Shown piece after piece: positions 41,691-50,218 of a stretch of DNA of 64,000 bases. Numbering within the stretch: the first letter of the stretch is position 1; each line of letters opens with the position of its first letter. The DNA is from Clostridia bacterium (GTDB lineage Bacteria; Bacillota; Clostridia; UBA1212; UBA1255). Location of the stretch: positions 1 through 64,000 of the forward strand of contig JAFZEI010000031.1 of NCBI GenBank assembly GCA_017560765.1, written 5' to 3'. A program made the translations under genes and the position numbers. The notes beneath the pieces are model-generated. The model did not search any database. It was not told the origin of the DNA and saw nothing but the letters and a program-made list of their open reading frames with translations.

Positions 41691-42165
41691 AATTATTTGC
41701 TGTTTTTGCTCGGTACTTTTATTTGTTGTTGTTTTTTGCGGATGTGATGCTTCTGACGCTGTTTTTACTTCAAAAGGTATGTCTATTACATTGACGGAGG
41801 ATTTTAAAGAGAATAAAGAATACTACGGCATGGTATATTATGACTCCGAAGAGGCACAGGTGTACGTGGCAAAAGAAGAATTCTCTGTATTGGAAGAAAA
41901 AGGTGAAAGAATTGATTTTAGTTTAGAGGAATATGCAAATTTTCTGCTTAAATCAATATCTGTTACAGCAGAAATAAAAAATGACGATGGCCTTGTTTAT
42001 TTTGAGTACTCCAAGAAACCTGAGAATATTTCATATAATTATTTCGTTACAGTGCATAAAACAGAAGATGCTTTTTGGTTCTTTCAATTCTCTTGTGAAA
42101 GTTCCTTAATAGGTGAATACAGACCGTTGTTTAATAAATGGGCAAAATCAATAGTTTTTGATTGA
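41677..42165 (+). CDS. Small lipoprotein of unknown function
   Basis: The 162-residue protein has a Cys-rich hydrophobic signal ending in the lipobox VFCGC (lipidated Cys about residue 24). A small alpha/beta domain follows: GMSITLTEDFKEN, a central VAKEEFSVLEEKGERIDFSLEEYANFLLKSI helix region, and YNYFVTVHKTEDAFWFFQFSCESSLIGEYRPLFNKWAKSIVF. The last part resembles PsbP/DUF-type lipoproteins that follow the pattern 'FW..F.C......Y...F..W..S'. The function is unknown. Start 41677 is chosen because AAAAGGAGTG lies just before it and the signal peptide begins there. Confidence 0.8.
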   Translation: MHLRKIICCFCSVLLFVVVFCGCDASDAVFTSKGMSITLTEDFKENKEYYGMVYYDSEEAQVYVAKEEFSVLEEKGERIDFSLEEYANFLLKSISVTAEIKNDDGLVYFEYSKKPENISYNYFVTVHKTEDAFWFFQFSCESSLIGEYRPLFNKWAKSIVFD

Positions 42166-42190
42166 CATTTTTGCTGTTTATAAGTAAACT
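42162..42190 (+). promoter_or_regulatory. Promoter of the 461-residue surface protein gene
   Basis: TTGACA (42162-42167), overlapping the preceding stop codon, then a 17-nt spacer and TAAACT (42185-42190). A TATAGT at 42194-42199 could serve as an alternative -10. Confidence 0.65.
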
Positions 42191-42252
42191 GTTATAGTAT
42201 GTACAGAGTTATTGGTATAATAAATATTCTGTTAATATTAGGAGGTAAAAAA

Positions 42253-43638
42253 ATGAAGAAAATTTTTAGTTTGGTTTTGGCTCTTTCTTTAGTGATGGCA
42301 TTATTTGCCGGATTCCCGGTTTTTGCTGACGGAGAAGAAATAGCAGTTGCCGGAGATGGTAGTGCAGTGACTCTTGATCTCGAGAAAGCTACACTTGAGA
42401 CATATAACGGCAGCATTACAGTTAAGCGTGAAAAGACATGGGTAAAAACATCTGCCGACGCAACACCAGTAGAAGCATATTTCCTTAAAAATGCTCAATC
42501 AGGTGACTGTGCTACATGGAATGTTAATTTTGCTAAAGCAGGCAATTATAAAATTGAGGTTCCTGTATATTCACAGACAGGCGTAGGTGTGATTTCTGCT
42601 TATATTGGCGGAGAGAGAGTTTATTCCGCAGGTAATTTTGCAGCAGGTGGATACGGTAAGGAGCAACTTTATAATAACAATGCTGTTCTTTATGTTTCTA
42701 TTGAGAAAGCCGGCAAAGTTGATCTTACAATATTCTTTGAAACACTCGGTGCAAATATTTTAGCTCCGAAGATTTCATTCTTTGCAGGTCAAATACCTGC
42801 AGAGCCTGCTTTTAACAAGTATGTATCGGCTATTGAAACTGATGGTTTCACAAACAATGCTACAAAGGCACTCTTGTTGGGCGAAGATACATATTACGGA
42901 CTCCATGTTAATTTTGCAAAGGCTATAAAAGGTATCGCATTACCTCAATGGACACCGGGTGCCGGTGCAGGTCACTGTAAGTTTAAGTTAAGTGTTTATA
43001 CTTGGAATGAAGATGACGTAACAACCTTAAAAGGAACACCCGTTACTTCTAAAGAGTTTACAACTCCCGGTGACTGCATAATGCTTTGTATGTTTGATGA
43101 GGCTGTTCCGGCTGGTGAATATTTCATATATGTTGAATGTGTAGAGCTTATTTTAGATGAGGGTTCAAAGCATTCATCAGGTATTGATATGCACATGAAG
43201 ACAGGTTTACCTCATTCATTTGATGATTTTGTTTACTATTTCGATGCATATACAAATATACCTAACTACGTTCCTGTACCTGATCGTATGGTTTATTTTA
43301 ATTTCATCGTTGATGAGTTCGTTGCTCCTGAGGATTTCTTCCTTGAACTTGGATCAAATACAGATGCTGGTGCAACAGCAGATCCTGATGCAACAGTTGA
43401 TCCTAATGCAACAGAAGAACCTGATGCTACAGAAAAGCCTGAGAAAACAGAGGCACCTGCAACATCAACATCTAAAAATACAAAGGCTCCTTCTACAAGC
43501 ACAGCAAAAGCCGACGCGGATACAGGGGCTTCAGCAACAGCAAGCTATATCGGTATTATTATTGGTATTGTTGCAGGAGTTGTAGTAGTTGCAGCAGTTG
43601 TAGTAGTTGTTATAATTGTTATCAAAAAGAAAAAATAA
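42253..43638 (+). CDS. Secreted surface protein with C-terminal membrane anchor (461 residues)
   Basis: The signal peptide (about 1-25, ending VFADGEE) is followed by a beta-rich N-terminal domain (about 35-180: TWVKTSADATPVEAYFLKN...WNVNFAKAGNYKIEVPVYSQ) that looks like a carbohydrate-binding beta-sandwich. A second beta-rich domain (about 190-370) follows, then an acidic Thr/Pro/Asp/Glu linker with PDATVDPNATEEPDATEKP repeats, a Lys/Thr/Ser segment, ADTGASATAS, a Gly/Val/Ile-rich membrane segment and a terminal KKKK. The anchor is the same type as that of the truncated protein at 2-208. No LPXTG is seen. AGGAGGT stands before ATG 42253. A strong terminator follows. Confidence 0.88.
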   Translation: MKKIFSLVLALSLVMALFAGFPVFADGEEIAVAGDGSAVTLDLEKATLETYNGSITVKREKTWVKTSADATPVEAYFLKNAQSGDCATWNVNFAKAGNYKIEVPVYSQTGVGVISAYIGGERVYSAGNFAAGGYGKEQLYNNNAVLYVSIEKAGKVDLTIFFETLGANILAPKISFFAGQIPAEPAFNKYVSAIETDGFTNNATKALLLGEDTYYGLHVNFAKAIKGIALPQWTPGAGAGHCKFKLSVYTWNEDDVTTLKGTPVTSKEFTTPGDCIMLCMFDEAVPAGEYFIYVECVELILDEGSKHSSGIDMHMKTGLPHSFDDFVYYFDAYTNIPNYVPVPDRMVYFNFIVDEFVAPEDFFLELGSNTDAGATADPDATVDPNATEEPDATEKPEKTEAPATSTSKNTKAPSTSTAKADADTGASATASYIGIIIGIVAGVVVVAAVVVVVIIVIKKKK

Positions 43639-43673
43639 TTTGATTAAGAATAAATTAGATTTTTGATTTTTTT

Positions 43674-43700
43674 AAGGGCTGTTTTACAGCCCTTTTTTTT
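43674..43700 (+). terminator. Terminator of the surface protein gene
   Basis: AAGGGCTG (43674-43681), TTTTA loop, CAGCCCTT (43687-43694), then a T-run. Confidence 0.9.
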
Positions 43701-43710
43701 GTTTTTTTTA

Positions 43711-43742
43711 TTTTTACTTTTTGGCCGTTTAAAAAGTAAAAA
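43711..43742. repeat. Dispersed palindromic repeat, copy 5
   Basis: Left arm TTTTTACTTT (43711-43720), right arm AAAGTAAAAA (43733-43742), followed by TGAAAA as in copy 4. It lies between a terminator and the alaS promoter. Confidence 0.85.
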
Positions 43743-43755
43743 TGAAAATTTGTGG

Positions 43756-43784
43756 GTGACAATTATTTGTGCAAGTGATATACT
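43756..43784 (+). promoter_or_regulatory. Promoter of alaS
   Basis: GTGACA (43756-43761), 17-nt spacer, TATACT (43779-43784). No T-box specifier, T-box sequence or leader terminator is present in the 64 nt before ATG 43848. Confidence 0.7.
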
Positions 43785-43847
43785 TACTGAGTACAACTAT
43801 GTATTTTATGATTTTAATAAAGATATTTTTATAAGGAGTTTATTTTT

Positions 43848-46481
43848 ATGGAAAAATTAAGCTTAAATACTATCAGAGAAAAGTATTTGAAGTTCTTTGA
43901 AAGTAAAGGACATCTAAGATTACCAAGTTTTTCACTTGTGCCCAATAATGACGCAAGCTTGCTTTTGATAAACAGTGGTATGGCACCGCTGAAACCTTAT
44001 TTTACAGGCGCTGAGGTTCCGCCGAGAAAACGTGTCACAACATGCCAAAAGTGTATCAGAACACCTGATATCGATAATGTTGGTAAAACGGCAAGACACG
44101 GCACATTCTTTGAAATGCTCGGTAATTTTTCTTTTGGTGATTATTTTAAAAGAGAAGCTATTTCATGGGCATGGGAATTTTTTACAGAAGTAATGGAAAT
44201 TCCCGCAGAAAAACTTTATGTTACCGTATATCTCGAAGATGACGAAGCAGAAGAAATTTGGATAAAGGAAATCGGTGTTCCCGCAGACCATGTTATCAGA
44301 ATGGGAAAAGAAGATAATTTCTGGGAACACGGTACAGGCCCTTGCGGACCATGCTCTGAGATTCACTATGACAGAGGAGAAAAGTACGGCTGCGGCAAAC
44401 CTGATTGTAAAGTTGGTTGTGATTGCGATAGATTTATCGAAGTATGGAATCTTGTATTTACACAATTTGACCGTCAAGAGGATGGTACGTATGAAAGATT
44501 GGCTCATCCTAATATTGACACAGGTATGGGCTTGGAAAGACTTGCTTGTGTAATGCAAGATGTAGATAATTTGTTCGAAGTAGACACAGTACGCAAAATA
44601 CTCGATACAGTATGTGAGCTTTCAGGTAAAACTTATGGAGACGATTGGAAAACAGACGTATCCATACGTGTTATTACAGACCATATAAGAAGCACTGTAA
44701 TGATGATAAGTGATGGTGTAGTTCCGTCTAACGAGGCAAGAGGTTATGTACTCAGACGTTTGTTAAGAGGTGCGGCACGTCACGGTAGATTGCTGGGAAT
44801 AAAAGGCAATTTCCTTACAGGACTTGCAGATGTTGTTATCGAGCTTTCAGGCGGCGCATATCCTAATTTAGTAGAAAAACAAGATTACATTAAAAAGGTT
44901 ATCAGAATAGAAGAAGAAAGATTTGCATCTACAATAGAGCAAGGTTTGTCTATGCTTTCAGAGCATATTAAAAAGATGCAAGAAAATACAGGTATAGCTG
45001 ACGGTGTTCTTGAAGGCGCAATAGCATTTAAACTTCACGATACTTATGGCTTCCCGATTGACCTTACAAAAGACATTCTGAAAGATTACGGTTATACAGT
45101 AGATGAAGAAGGATTCCGCAAAGAAATGAGCGCTCAAAAGGCTATGGCACGTGAAGCTATAAAGAACAGAGAAAGTTCTTGGGCGAACAGTGAGATTTCC
45201 GTACCGTCAGAGTGCCCCGCAACAGTATTTGAGGGATATGAAAAACTTATAACAGAAGGAGAAATTCTTTATATTTTACTTCCTGACGGCAGCAGTGTGC
45301 AAGAGGCCGGCGAGGGAGATTCCGTAATAATAGTAACAGATAAGACGACTTTCTATGCTGAAAGCGGCGGACAAGCAGGAGACAGAGGAGAAATAGAAAC
45401 AGAGGGCGGCGCCGTTGTTATTTCAAATGTAAACAAAACGAGTGACGGTAAGTGGCGTCATATGGGAAAAGTGGTTCATGGCTCCGTATGTGTATCTGCA
45501 AAGGCCACAATGACCGTAAACAGACAGACAAGACTTGCAACAGAAAGAAATCACAGTGCTACGCATCTTCTTCAAAAAGCACTTCGTACAGTGTTGGGAG
45601 AGCATGTTCATCAGGCAGGTTCTTCTGTTTCGACGGAACGTTTGCGCTTTGACTTTAACCACATGCAGGCCCTTTCAAAAGAAGAATTGGCAGAAGTAGA
45701 AAATATTGTAAATAAAGCAATTGTAAATGATTACGCTGTAAACACACAAGTTCTTCCTATAGAAGAAGCTAAAAAACTTGGTGCCATGGCACTCTTTGGC
45801 GAAAAATACGGAGACAACGTGCGCGTTGTTGAAATGGGAGACTATAGCTTAGAATTCTGTGGCGGAACACACGTTAAAAATACAGCTTCAATCGGTATGT
45901 TTAAGATATTGCACGAAAGTGCAGTTGCTGCAGGCGTCAGAAGAATTGAGGCAGTAACAGGCGGCGGCGCAAGAGCTGTATACGAAACACAAGAGCATGT
46001 GCTTGAAGAGGTTTCGGAGATATTTAAGGCTAACTACTCAGATATAGTTAATAAAGTTACAAATCTTTATACACAATATAAAGCACTTCAAAAAGAGCTT
46101 GAGCAAATCAAACGCGAAAATGCTGTTTCAAATCTTGACGATGTTATTGCTAAGGCACAAGAAATTAACGGAGTTAAGGTTGTTACGGGAAGATTTGATG
46201 AGCTTGATGGCAATGCACTTCGTGATTTGGCTGATAATATCAGAAATAAGCTTGATGTAGGTGTTGTTGTTTTAGCATCTTCTTTAGGAGGCAAAGCATC
46301 TATAGTTACAATGGCTACAAAATCAGCCCTTGAAAAGGGTATCCATTGCGGTAATATCGTAAAGAAAGCTGCAAGCATGTGCGGCGGTGGCGGCGGCGGA
46401 CGTCCCGATATGGCGCAAGCAGGAGGAAAACAGCCTGAGAATATAGACGAAATGCTTTCTAAAATAAGCGAGATTATATAA
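43848..46481 (+). CDS. alaS: Alanyl-tRNA synthetase
   Basis: AlaRS charges tRNA-Ala and edits mischarged Ser or Gly. The 877 residues show the class II core (FFESKGHLRLPSFSLVP, KCIRTPDIDNVGKTARHGTFFEMLGNFSFGDYFK, GTGPCGPCSEI), a tRNA-recognition helical region, the editing domain with HSATHLLQKAL and CGGTHVKNT (zinc ligands His, His, Cys, His), and the C-terminal DHHA1/Ala-rich domain ending in a glycine run (CGGGGGGRPDMAQAGG). AAGGAG precedes the ATG. It starts a nine-gene co-directional block. Confidence 0.98.
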   Translation: MEKLSLNTIREKYLKFFESKGHLRLPSFSLVPNNDASLLLINSGMAPLKPYFTGAEVPPRKRVTTCQKCIRTPDIDNVGKTARHGTFFEMLGNFSFGDYFKREAISWAWEFFTEVMEIPAEKLYVTVYLEDDEAEEIWIKEIGVPADHVIRMGKEDNFWEHGTGPCGPCSEIHYDRGEKYGCGKPDCKVGCDCDRFIEVWNLVFTQFDRQEDGTYERLAHPNIDTGMGLERLACVMQDVDNLFEVDTVRKILDTVCELSGKTYGDDWKTDVSIRVITDHIRSTVMMISDGVVPSNEARGYVLRRLLRGAARHGRLLGIKGNFLTGLADVVIELSGGAYPNLVEKQDYIKKVIRIEEERFASTIEQGLSMLSEHIKKMQENTGIADGVLEGAIAFKLHDTYGFPIDLTKDILKDYGYTVDEEGFRKEMSAQKAMAREAIKNRESSWANSEISVPSECPATVFEGYEKLITEGEILYILLPDGSSVQEAGEGDSVIIVTDKTTFYAESGGQAGDRGEIETEGGAVVISNVNKTSDGKWRHMGKVVHGSVCVSAKATMTVNRQTRLATERNHSATHLLQKALRTVLGEHVHQAGSSVSTERLRFDFNHMQALSKEELAEVENIVNKAIVNDYAVNTQVLPIEEAKKLGAMALFGEKYGDNVRVVEMGDYSLEFCGGTHVKNTASIGMFKILHESAVAAGVRRIEAVTGGGARAVYETQEHVLEEVSEIFKANYSDIVNKVTNLYTQYKALQKELEQIKRENAVSNLDDVIAKAQEINGVKVVTGRFDELDGNALRDLADNIRNKLDVGVVVLASSLGGKASIVTMATKSALEKGIHCGNIVKKAASMCGGGGGGRPDMAQAGGKQPENIDEMLSKISEII

Positions 46482-46505
46482 ACATATTTTTATGAGGTGA
46501 AAAAA

Positions 46506-46862
46506 ATGCAGGTATTAGACGATAATTGTATCTTTTGCAAAATAATCAAGGGAGAAATACCGGCAACGGTAGTATATGAAGATGATTATTGTATAGCTTT
46601 TAATGACATAAATCCTCAGATGCCGATTCATGTTGTAGTTGCAGCTAAAAAGCATATCTCGAGTGTGCTCGGTTTCGAGAAAGAGGATGCGGCCTTTTTA
46701 GGCGGTATTCAGCTTGCAATAGCAGAAATAGCAAGAAAGTTAAATATCACAGAATCAGGTTTTCGTGTTATTAATAACTGCGGCAAAGATGCAAAACAAT
46801 CAGTTCCGCATATTCACTACCATATATTGGCAGGCGGAGATATGGGAGAAAGGATAGTGTAA
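46506..46862 (+). CDS. hinT: HIT-family nucleotide hydrolase (HinT-like)
   Basis: The 118-residue protein has CIFCKIIKGEIPATVVYEDD at the start and the histidine triad HIHYHILAGGDMG at the end. HinT enzymes hydrolyse purine nucleoside phosphoramidates and aminoacyl-adenylates released by tRNA synthetases, which suits its place right after alaS. ATG 46506 is chosen; the GTG at 46497 is part of the GAGGTGA ribosome binding site. Confidence 0.93.
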   Translation: MQVLDDNCIFCKIIKGEIPATVVYEDDYCIAFNDINPQMPIHVVVAAKKHISSVLGFEKEDAAFLGGIQLAIAEIARKLNITESGFRVINNCGKDAKQSVPHIHYHILAGGDMGERIV

Positions 46863-46864
46863 AA

Positions 46865-47935
46865 TTGGGCGTAATAACTGCAGAATTAAACGATTTATTA
46901 GATTTTATTATAAAATGTACCGAGAGTCCGGCACTTCTTGTGACCGTGGTTCTGGTGCTTGGTGTTATACTTGTTAACGGCTGGACAGATGCTCCCAATG
47001 CAATTGCGACAGTTGTTTCTACAGGCTCTATGAGACCAAAAACAGCCATTCTCATGGCGGCAGTTATGAACTTTGCCGGAGTATTGGTTATGTCGTTGGT
47101 TAGCAGCAAGGTTGCTGACACGATTTATAAAATGGTAGATTTTAAGGGGGACGCACACAATGCACTTGTTGCCTTGTGCGCGTCTTTGTTTGCTATAGTG
47201 CTGTGGGCTGTTGCTGCGTGGTGGTTTGGAATACCTACCAGTGAAAGTCATGCTTTGATTGCAGGCGTTACAGGAGCGGCAATTGCTCTTGGCGGTGCAG
47301 ACGGAGTAAATATGGGAGAATGGGTAAAAGTTCTTATCGGACTGTTACTTTCGACGGTGTTGGGTTTTTTGGCAGGCTATTTTGTAGTAAAAATAGTTGT
47401 TATAATATGCAGACACAAGGACAGAAGAAAAACAGACTCCTTCTTCAAAGGCGGACAAATAGTTGGCGGTGCTGCCATGGCTTTTATGCATGGTGCGCAG
47501 GATGGTCAAAAGTTTATGGGTGTATTTATGCTTGGCAGTATGCTCGCAAGCGGTTCGTACGTTGCAGGAGGTAATTTTAATACGACCATTTGGCTTATGG
47601 TTCTTTGTTCTGTTGTAATGAGTTTGGGAACGTCAATCGGCGGATATAAAATCATCAAATCCGTAGGAATGGATATGATTAAGCTGGAAAAATACCAAGG
47701 CTTTTCTGCAGATATCGCAGGTGCGCTTTGTTTGCTTTTAGCATCGCTTACAGGTATTCCGGTAAGTACAACACATACGAAAACAACAGCAATAATGGGT
47801 GTGGGCGCCGCAAAGCGAATTTCCGCAGTAAATTGGAGCGTTGTAAAGGAAATGGTTTTTGCGTGGGTACTCACATTCCCCGGTTGTGGTTTAATAGGAT
47901 TTATTATGGCAAAAATATTTATGGCAATATTCTGA
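46865..47935 (+). CDS. pit: Inorganic phosphate transporter, PiT family
   Basis: The 356-residue protein has about nine to ten membrane segments and the duplicated PiT signatures: VNGWTDAPNAIATVVSTG (about 36-53) and HGAQDGQKFMGVF (about 208-220) in the second half, with GIPVSTTHTKTTAIMG near residue 297. It imports phosphate, probably with H+ or Na+. It starts at TTG 46865, two nt after the hinT stop, with AAAGGA upstream. The DUF47 partner follows. Confidence 0.93.
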   Translation: MGVITAELNDLLDFIIKCTESPALLVTVVLVLGVILVNGWTDAPNAIATVVSTGSMRPKTAILMAAVMNFAGVLVMSLVSSKVADTIYKMVDFKGDAHNALVALCASLFAIVLWAVAAWWFGIPTSESHALIAGVTGAAIALGGADGVNMGEWVKVLIGLLLSTVLGFLAGYFVVKIVVIICRHKDRRKTDSFFKGGQIVGGAAMAFMHGAQDGQKFMGVFMLGSMLASGSYVAGGNFNTTIWLMVLCSVVMSLGTSIGGYKIIKSVGMDMIKLEKYQGFSADIAGALCLLLASLTGIPVSTTHTKTTAIMGVGAAKRISAVNWSVVKEMVFAWVLTFPGCGLIGFIMAKIFMAIF

Positions 47936-47968
47936 TATTTTTCCAATATTATAAGGAGGACTTTTGTC

Positions 47969-48604
47969 GTGGCAAAAAAGAAAGAAGTAGATTTTTTTGA
48001 ACTTATGCAAGAAGAAGCAAAATTCACAAGTGAGCTTACCGTAAAATTAAAAGTTCTATTCAGTGAATTTAAAGAAAACAGCGGCATTGAAAAATTGCAA
48101 GAAAGATTAAATGAAATACACAGCATTGAGCATAAAGGTGATATAGTTCACGCAACCATAGTAAGTGAGCTGAATAAAGCCTTTATAACACCTATAGACA
48201 GAGAAGATATATTTTCTGTTGCAGAGAATATTGACAAAATGACAAATGCAATAGAAAATGTGGCATTTAGACTTTGGATGTTTAATATAAAAGAAGTAAG
48301 AGCTGATATGCATGAATTTATCGATCTTATAGGTAGTTGCTGTGACAAAATAACAGAGATTATTGCAGAATTTAAAAACTTTAAGAAGTCTAAGACTCTT
48401 ACAGAGCTTATTCGCCAAGCATATGAATATGAAAATGATGGTGACAGGATTTACAGAACGGCAGTAAGAAATTTATTTGAGACAGAAAAGGATCCTATCG
48501 AAGTTCAAAAATGGAGAGAATTCTACCATGATATGGAGAAATGTTTTGATGCCTGCAGTGATCTTGCCGGTTCTGTCGAAAGGGCTGCCGTAAAAAACAG
48601 CTGA
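47969..48604 (+). CDS. DUF47 family Pit accessory protein (PhoU-like)
   Basis: The 211-residue, mostly helical protein shows MQEEAKFTSELTVKLKVLF, the E-x-x-H-K-G-D pattern HSIEHKGDIVH, and FITPIDREDIFSVAENIDKMTNAIENVAFRL, as in PhoU-like DUF47 proteins encoded next to Pit transporters. It probably regulates the transporter or phosphate uptake. It starts at GTG 47969 behind AAGGAGGA. Confidence 0.92.
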   Translation: MAKKKEVDFFELMQEEAKFTSELTVKLKVLFSEFKENSGIEKLQERLNEIHSIEHKGDIVHATIVSELNKAFITPIDREDIFSVAENIDKMTNAIENVAFRLWMFNIKEVRADMHEFIDLIGSCCDKITEIIAEFKNFKKSKTLTELIRQAYEYENDGDRIYRTAVRNLFETEKDPIEVQKWREFYHDMEKCFDACSDLAGSVERAAVKNS

Positions 48605-48618
48605 TATGATAAAAAGTT

Positions 48619-49368
48619 ATGTTAATAGAATGCAAAAATGTCCGTTTGGCATATGAAAATCATATTGTAGCAGATAATTTGTCTTTTTCAGTGAATAAAG
48701 GTGATTATCTTTGCATTATCGGAGAGAATGGCTCCGGCAAGACTACGCTTATGAAAGCTTTGCTCGGATTGAAAACCGTAGAGGCGGGAAGTATTTCTCA
48801 TGGCGAAGGATTAAGGCAAAATGAAATTGGTTATTTACCTCAGCAGACAGGGATTCAAAAAGATTTCCCGGCATCTGTTTGGGAGGTTGTGCTTTCGGGT
48901 AGAATTAACAGACTTGGTTTTAAACCTTTTTATTCATCAAAAGATAGAAAAATAGCAGAAGAAAATATGGCACGCCTTAATATAACAAATATTAAGGATA
49001 AATGTTACAGAGAGCTTTCCGGAGGCCAGCAACAAAGAGTTTTGCTGGCAAGAGCTTTATGTGCAACACAAAAGCTTTTGCTTTTGGATGAGCCTGTTGC
49101 AGGGCTTGATTTGCTGGCAACAGAGGAAATGTATCATATTATTTATGATTTAAACAGACAAAACGGTATAACCGTAATCATGATTACACATGATGTTGAC
49201 AGAGCAGTTCGCGATGCGACACATATTTTGCATTTGCATAAAAAAGATGTGTTTTTCGGAGAAAAGTCACATTATTTGGAGTGTGATACTTGTAGGCAGT
49301 TCAATCAAAACGAGGCAGAAAGTGGTCATGGTTGCTGTAAAAAAGGAGGGTGCCATTGTAATGGGTGA
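48619..49368 (+). CDS. ABC transporter ATP-binding protein, zinc/manganese type, with Cys/His-rich tail
   Basis: The 249-residue ATPase has Walker A GENGSGKTT (about 35-43), Q-loop YLPQQTG, signature ELSGGQQQR, Walker B KLLLLDEP, and the switch His in MITHDVD. The C-terminal tail has HCxC-like metal-ligand residues: ECDTCRQF and SGHGCCKKGGCHCNG (seven Cys, two His in the last 35 residues). Such a tail and the ABC-3-type partner point to zinc or manganese import. No AGGAGG is seen before ATG 48619. It overlaps the permease gene by 8 nt. No substrate-binding protein gene is adjacent. Confidence 0.9.
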   Translation: MLIECKNVRLAYENHIVADNLSFSVNKGDYLCIIGENGSGKTTLMKALLGLKTVEAGSISHGEGLRQNEIGYLPQQTGIQKDFPASVWEVVLSGRINRLGFKPFYSSKDRKIAEENMARLNITNIKDKCYRELSGGQQQRVLLARALCATQKLLLLDEPVAGLDLLATEEMYHIIYDLNRQNGITVIMITHDVDRAVRDATHILHLHKKDVFFGEKSHYLECDTCRQFNQNEAESGHGCCKKGGCHCNG

Positions 49369-50200
49369 ATACTTTACACTTATTATTCAGATTTTTCAGC
49401 TTCCTTTTATGATAAGAGCGTTGATTGTAGGAGTGCTTATATCTCTTTGCGCATCTCTTTTGGGCGTGAGCCTTGTTTTAAAAAGATATTCTATGATCGG
49501 AGATGGACTTTCACACGTGGGTTTCGGCGCTTTGGCTTTAGCTGCCGCTTTTAATGTTACACCTTTATATGTAGCTATCCCCGTTGTTATTTTAACTGCA
49601 TTTTTGTTGCTTCGTGTAAATGAGTCCGGTAAATTAAAAGGTGATGCGGCAGTTGCTATGATTTCCGCAAGTGCTTTAGCAATAGGCGTACTTATTGTTT
49701 CTGTATCTGAAACAAATGTTGATCTTAACAGTTATCTTTTCGGCAGCATATATGCCATAAGCAACCAAGATATGTATTTAAGTATATGTCTTTCCGTGGC
49801 TGTAATTTTGCTGTATCTTGTTTTTTACAACAAAATGTTTGCAGTTGTATTTGACGAAAATTTTGCAAGAGCTACGGGAGCGAAAGCTACAGCATATAAT
49901 ATGGTAATGGCATGTCTTACGGCGGTAACTGTGGTGGTGGGGATGCGTCTTGTAGGGTCTTTATTGATTTCAAGTCTTATAATATTTCCGGCGCTGACAT
50001 CCATGAGAATTTGTAAAACTTTTAAGAAAGTTATTATTTCGTCATCAGCCGTAGGCATTGTGTGCATAGTAGTGGGAATTATTTCATCCTTTCTGCTTGA
50101 CGTGCCCGCAAGTGCTTGCATTGTGCTTATAAATCTTACAGCATATATTATCTTTACGGTAATAGGTTTTATTAAGGAAAAATATTCAAAAGAAGCATAA
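49361..50200 (+). CDS. ABC-3 family metal transporter permease (ZnuB/MntB-like)
   Basis: The 279-residue protein has about eight membrane segments with FMIRALIVGVLISLCASLLGVSLVLKRYSMIGDGLSHVGFGALALA near the start and VVVGMRLVGSLLISSLIIFPALTSM in the second half, as in zinc/manganese permeases. ATG 49361 is chosen because AAAGGAGGG lies 10 nt before it and the family begins there; the open frame upstream runs through the ATPase gene. It pairs with the ATPase as one importer. The binding protein must be encoded elsewhere. Confidence 0.92.
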   Translation: MGEYFTLIIQIFQLPFMIRALIVGVLISLCASLLGVSLVLKRYSMIGDGLSHVGFGALALAAAFNVTPLYVAIPVVILTAFLLLRVNESGKLKGDAAVAMISASALAIGVLIVSVSETNVDLNSYLFGSIYAISNQDMYLSICLSVAVILLYLVFYNKMFAVVFDENFARATGAKATAYNMVMACLTAVTVVVGMRLVGSLLISSLIIFPALTSMRICKTFKKVIISSSAVGIVCIVVGIISSFLLDVPASACIVLINLTAYIIFTVIGFIKEKYSKEA

Positions 50201-50218
50201 AAAGAGGTTTGTGTTTTT

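Noticed and set aside
43220-43585. 121-codon plus-strand ORF overlapping the surface protein in another frame
   Set aside because: Gln/Leu-rich shadow of the repetitive Thr/Pro/Ala linker; no ribosome binding site.
43639-43847. Possible T-box leader upstream of alaS
   Set aside because: No T-box sequence, no specifier stem and no terminator between the promoter and the gene; the only terminator belongs to the preceding gene.
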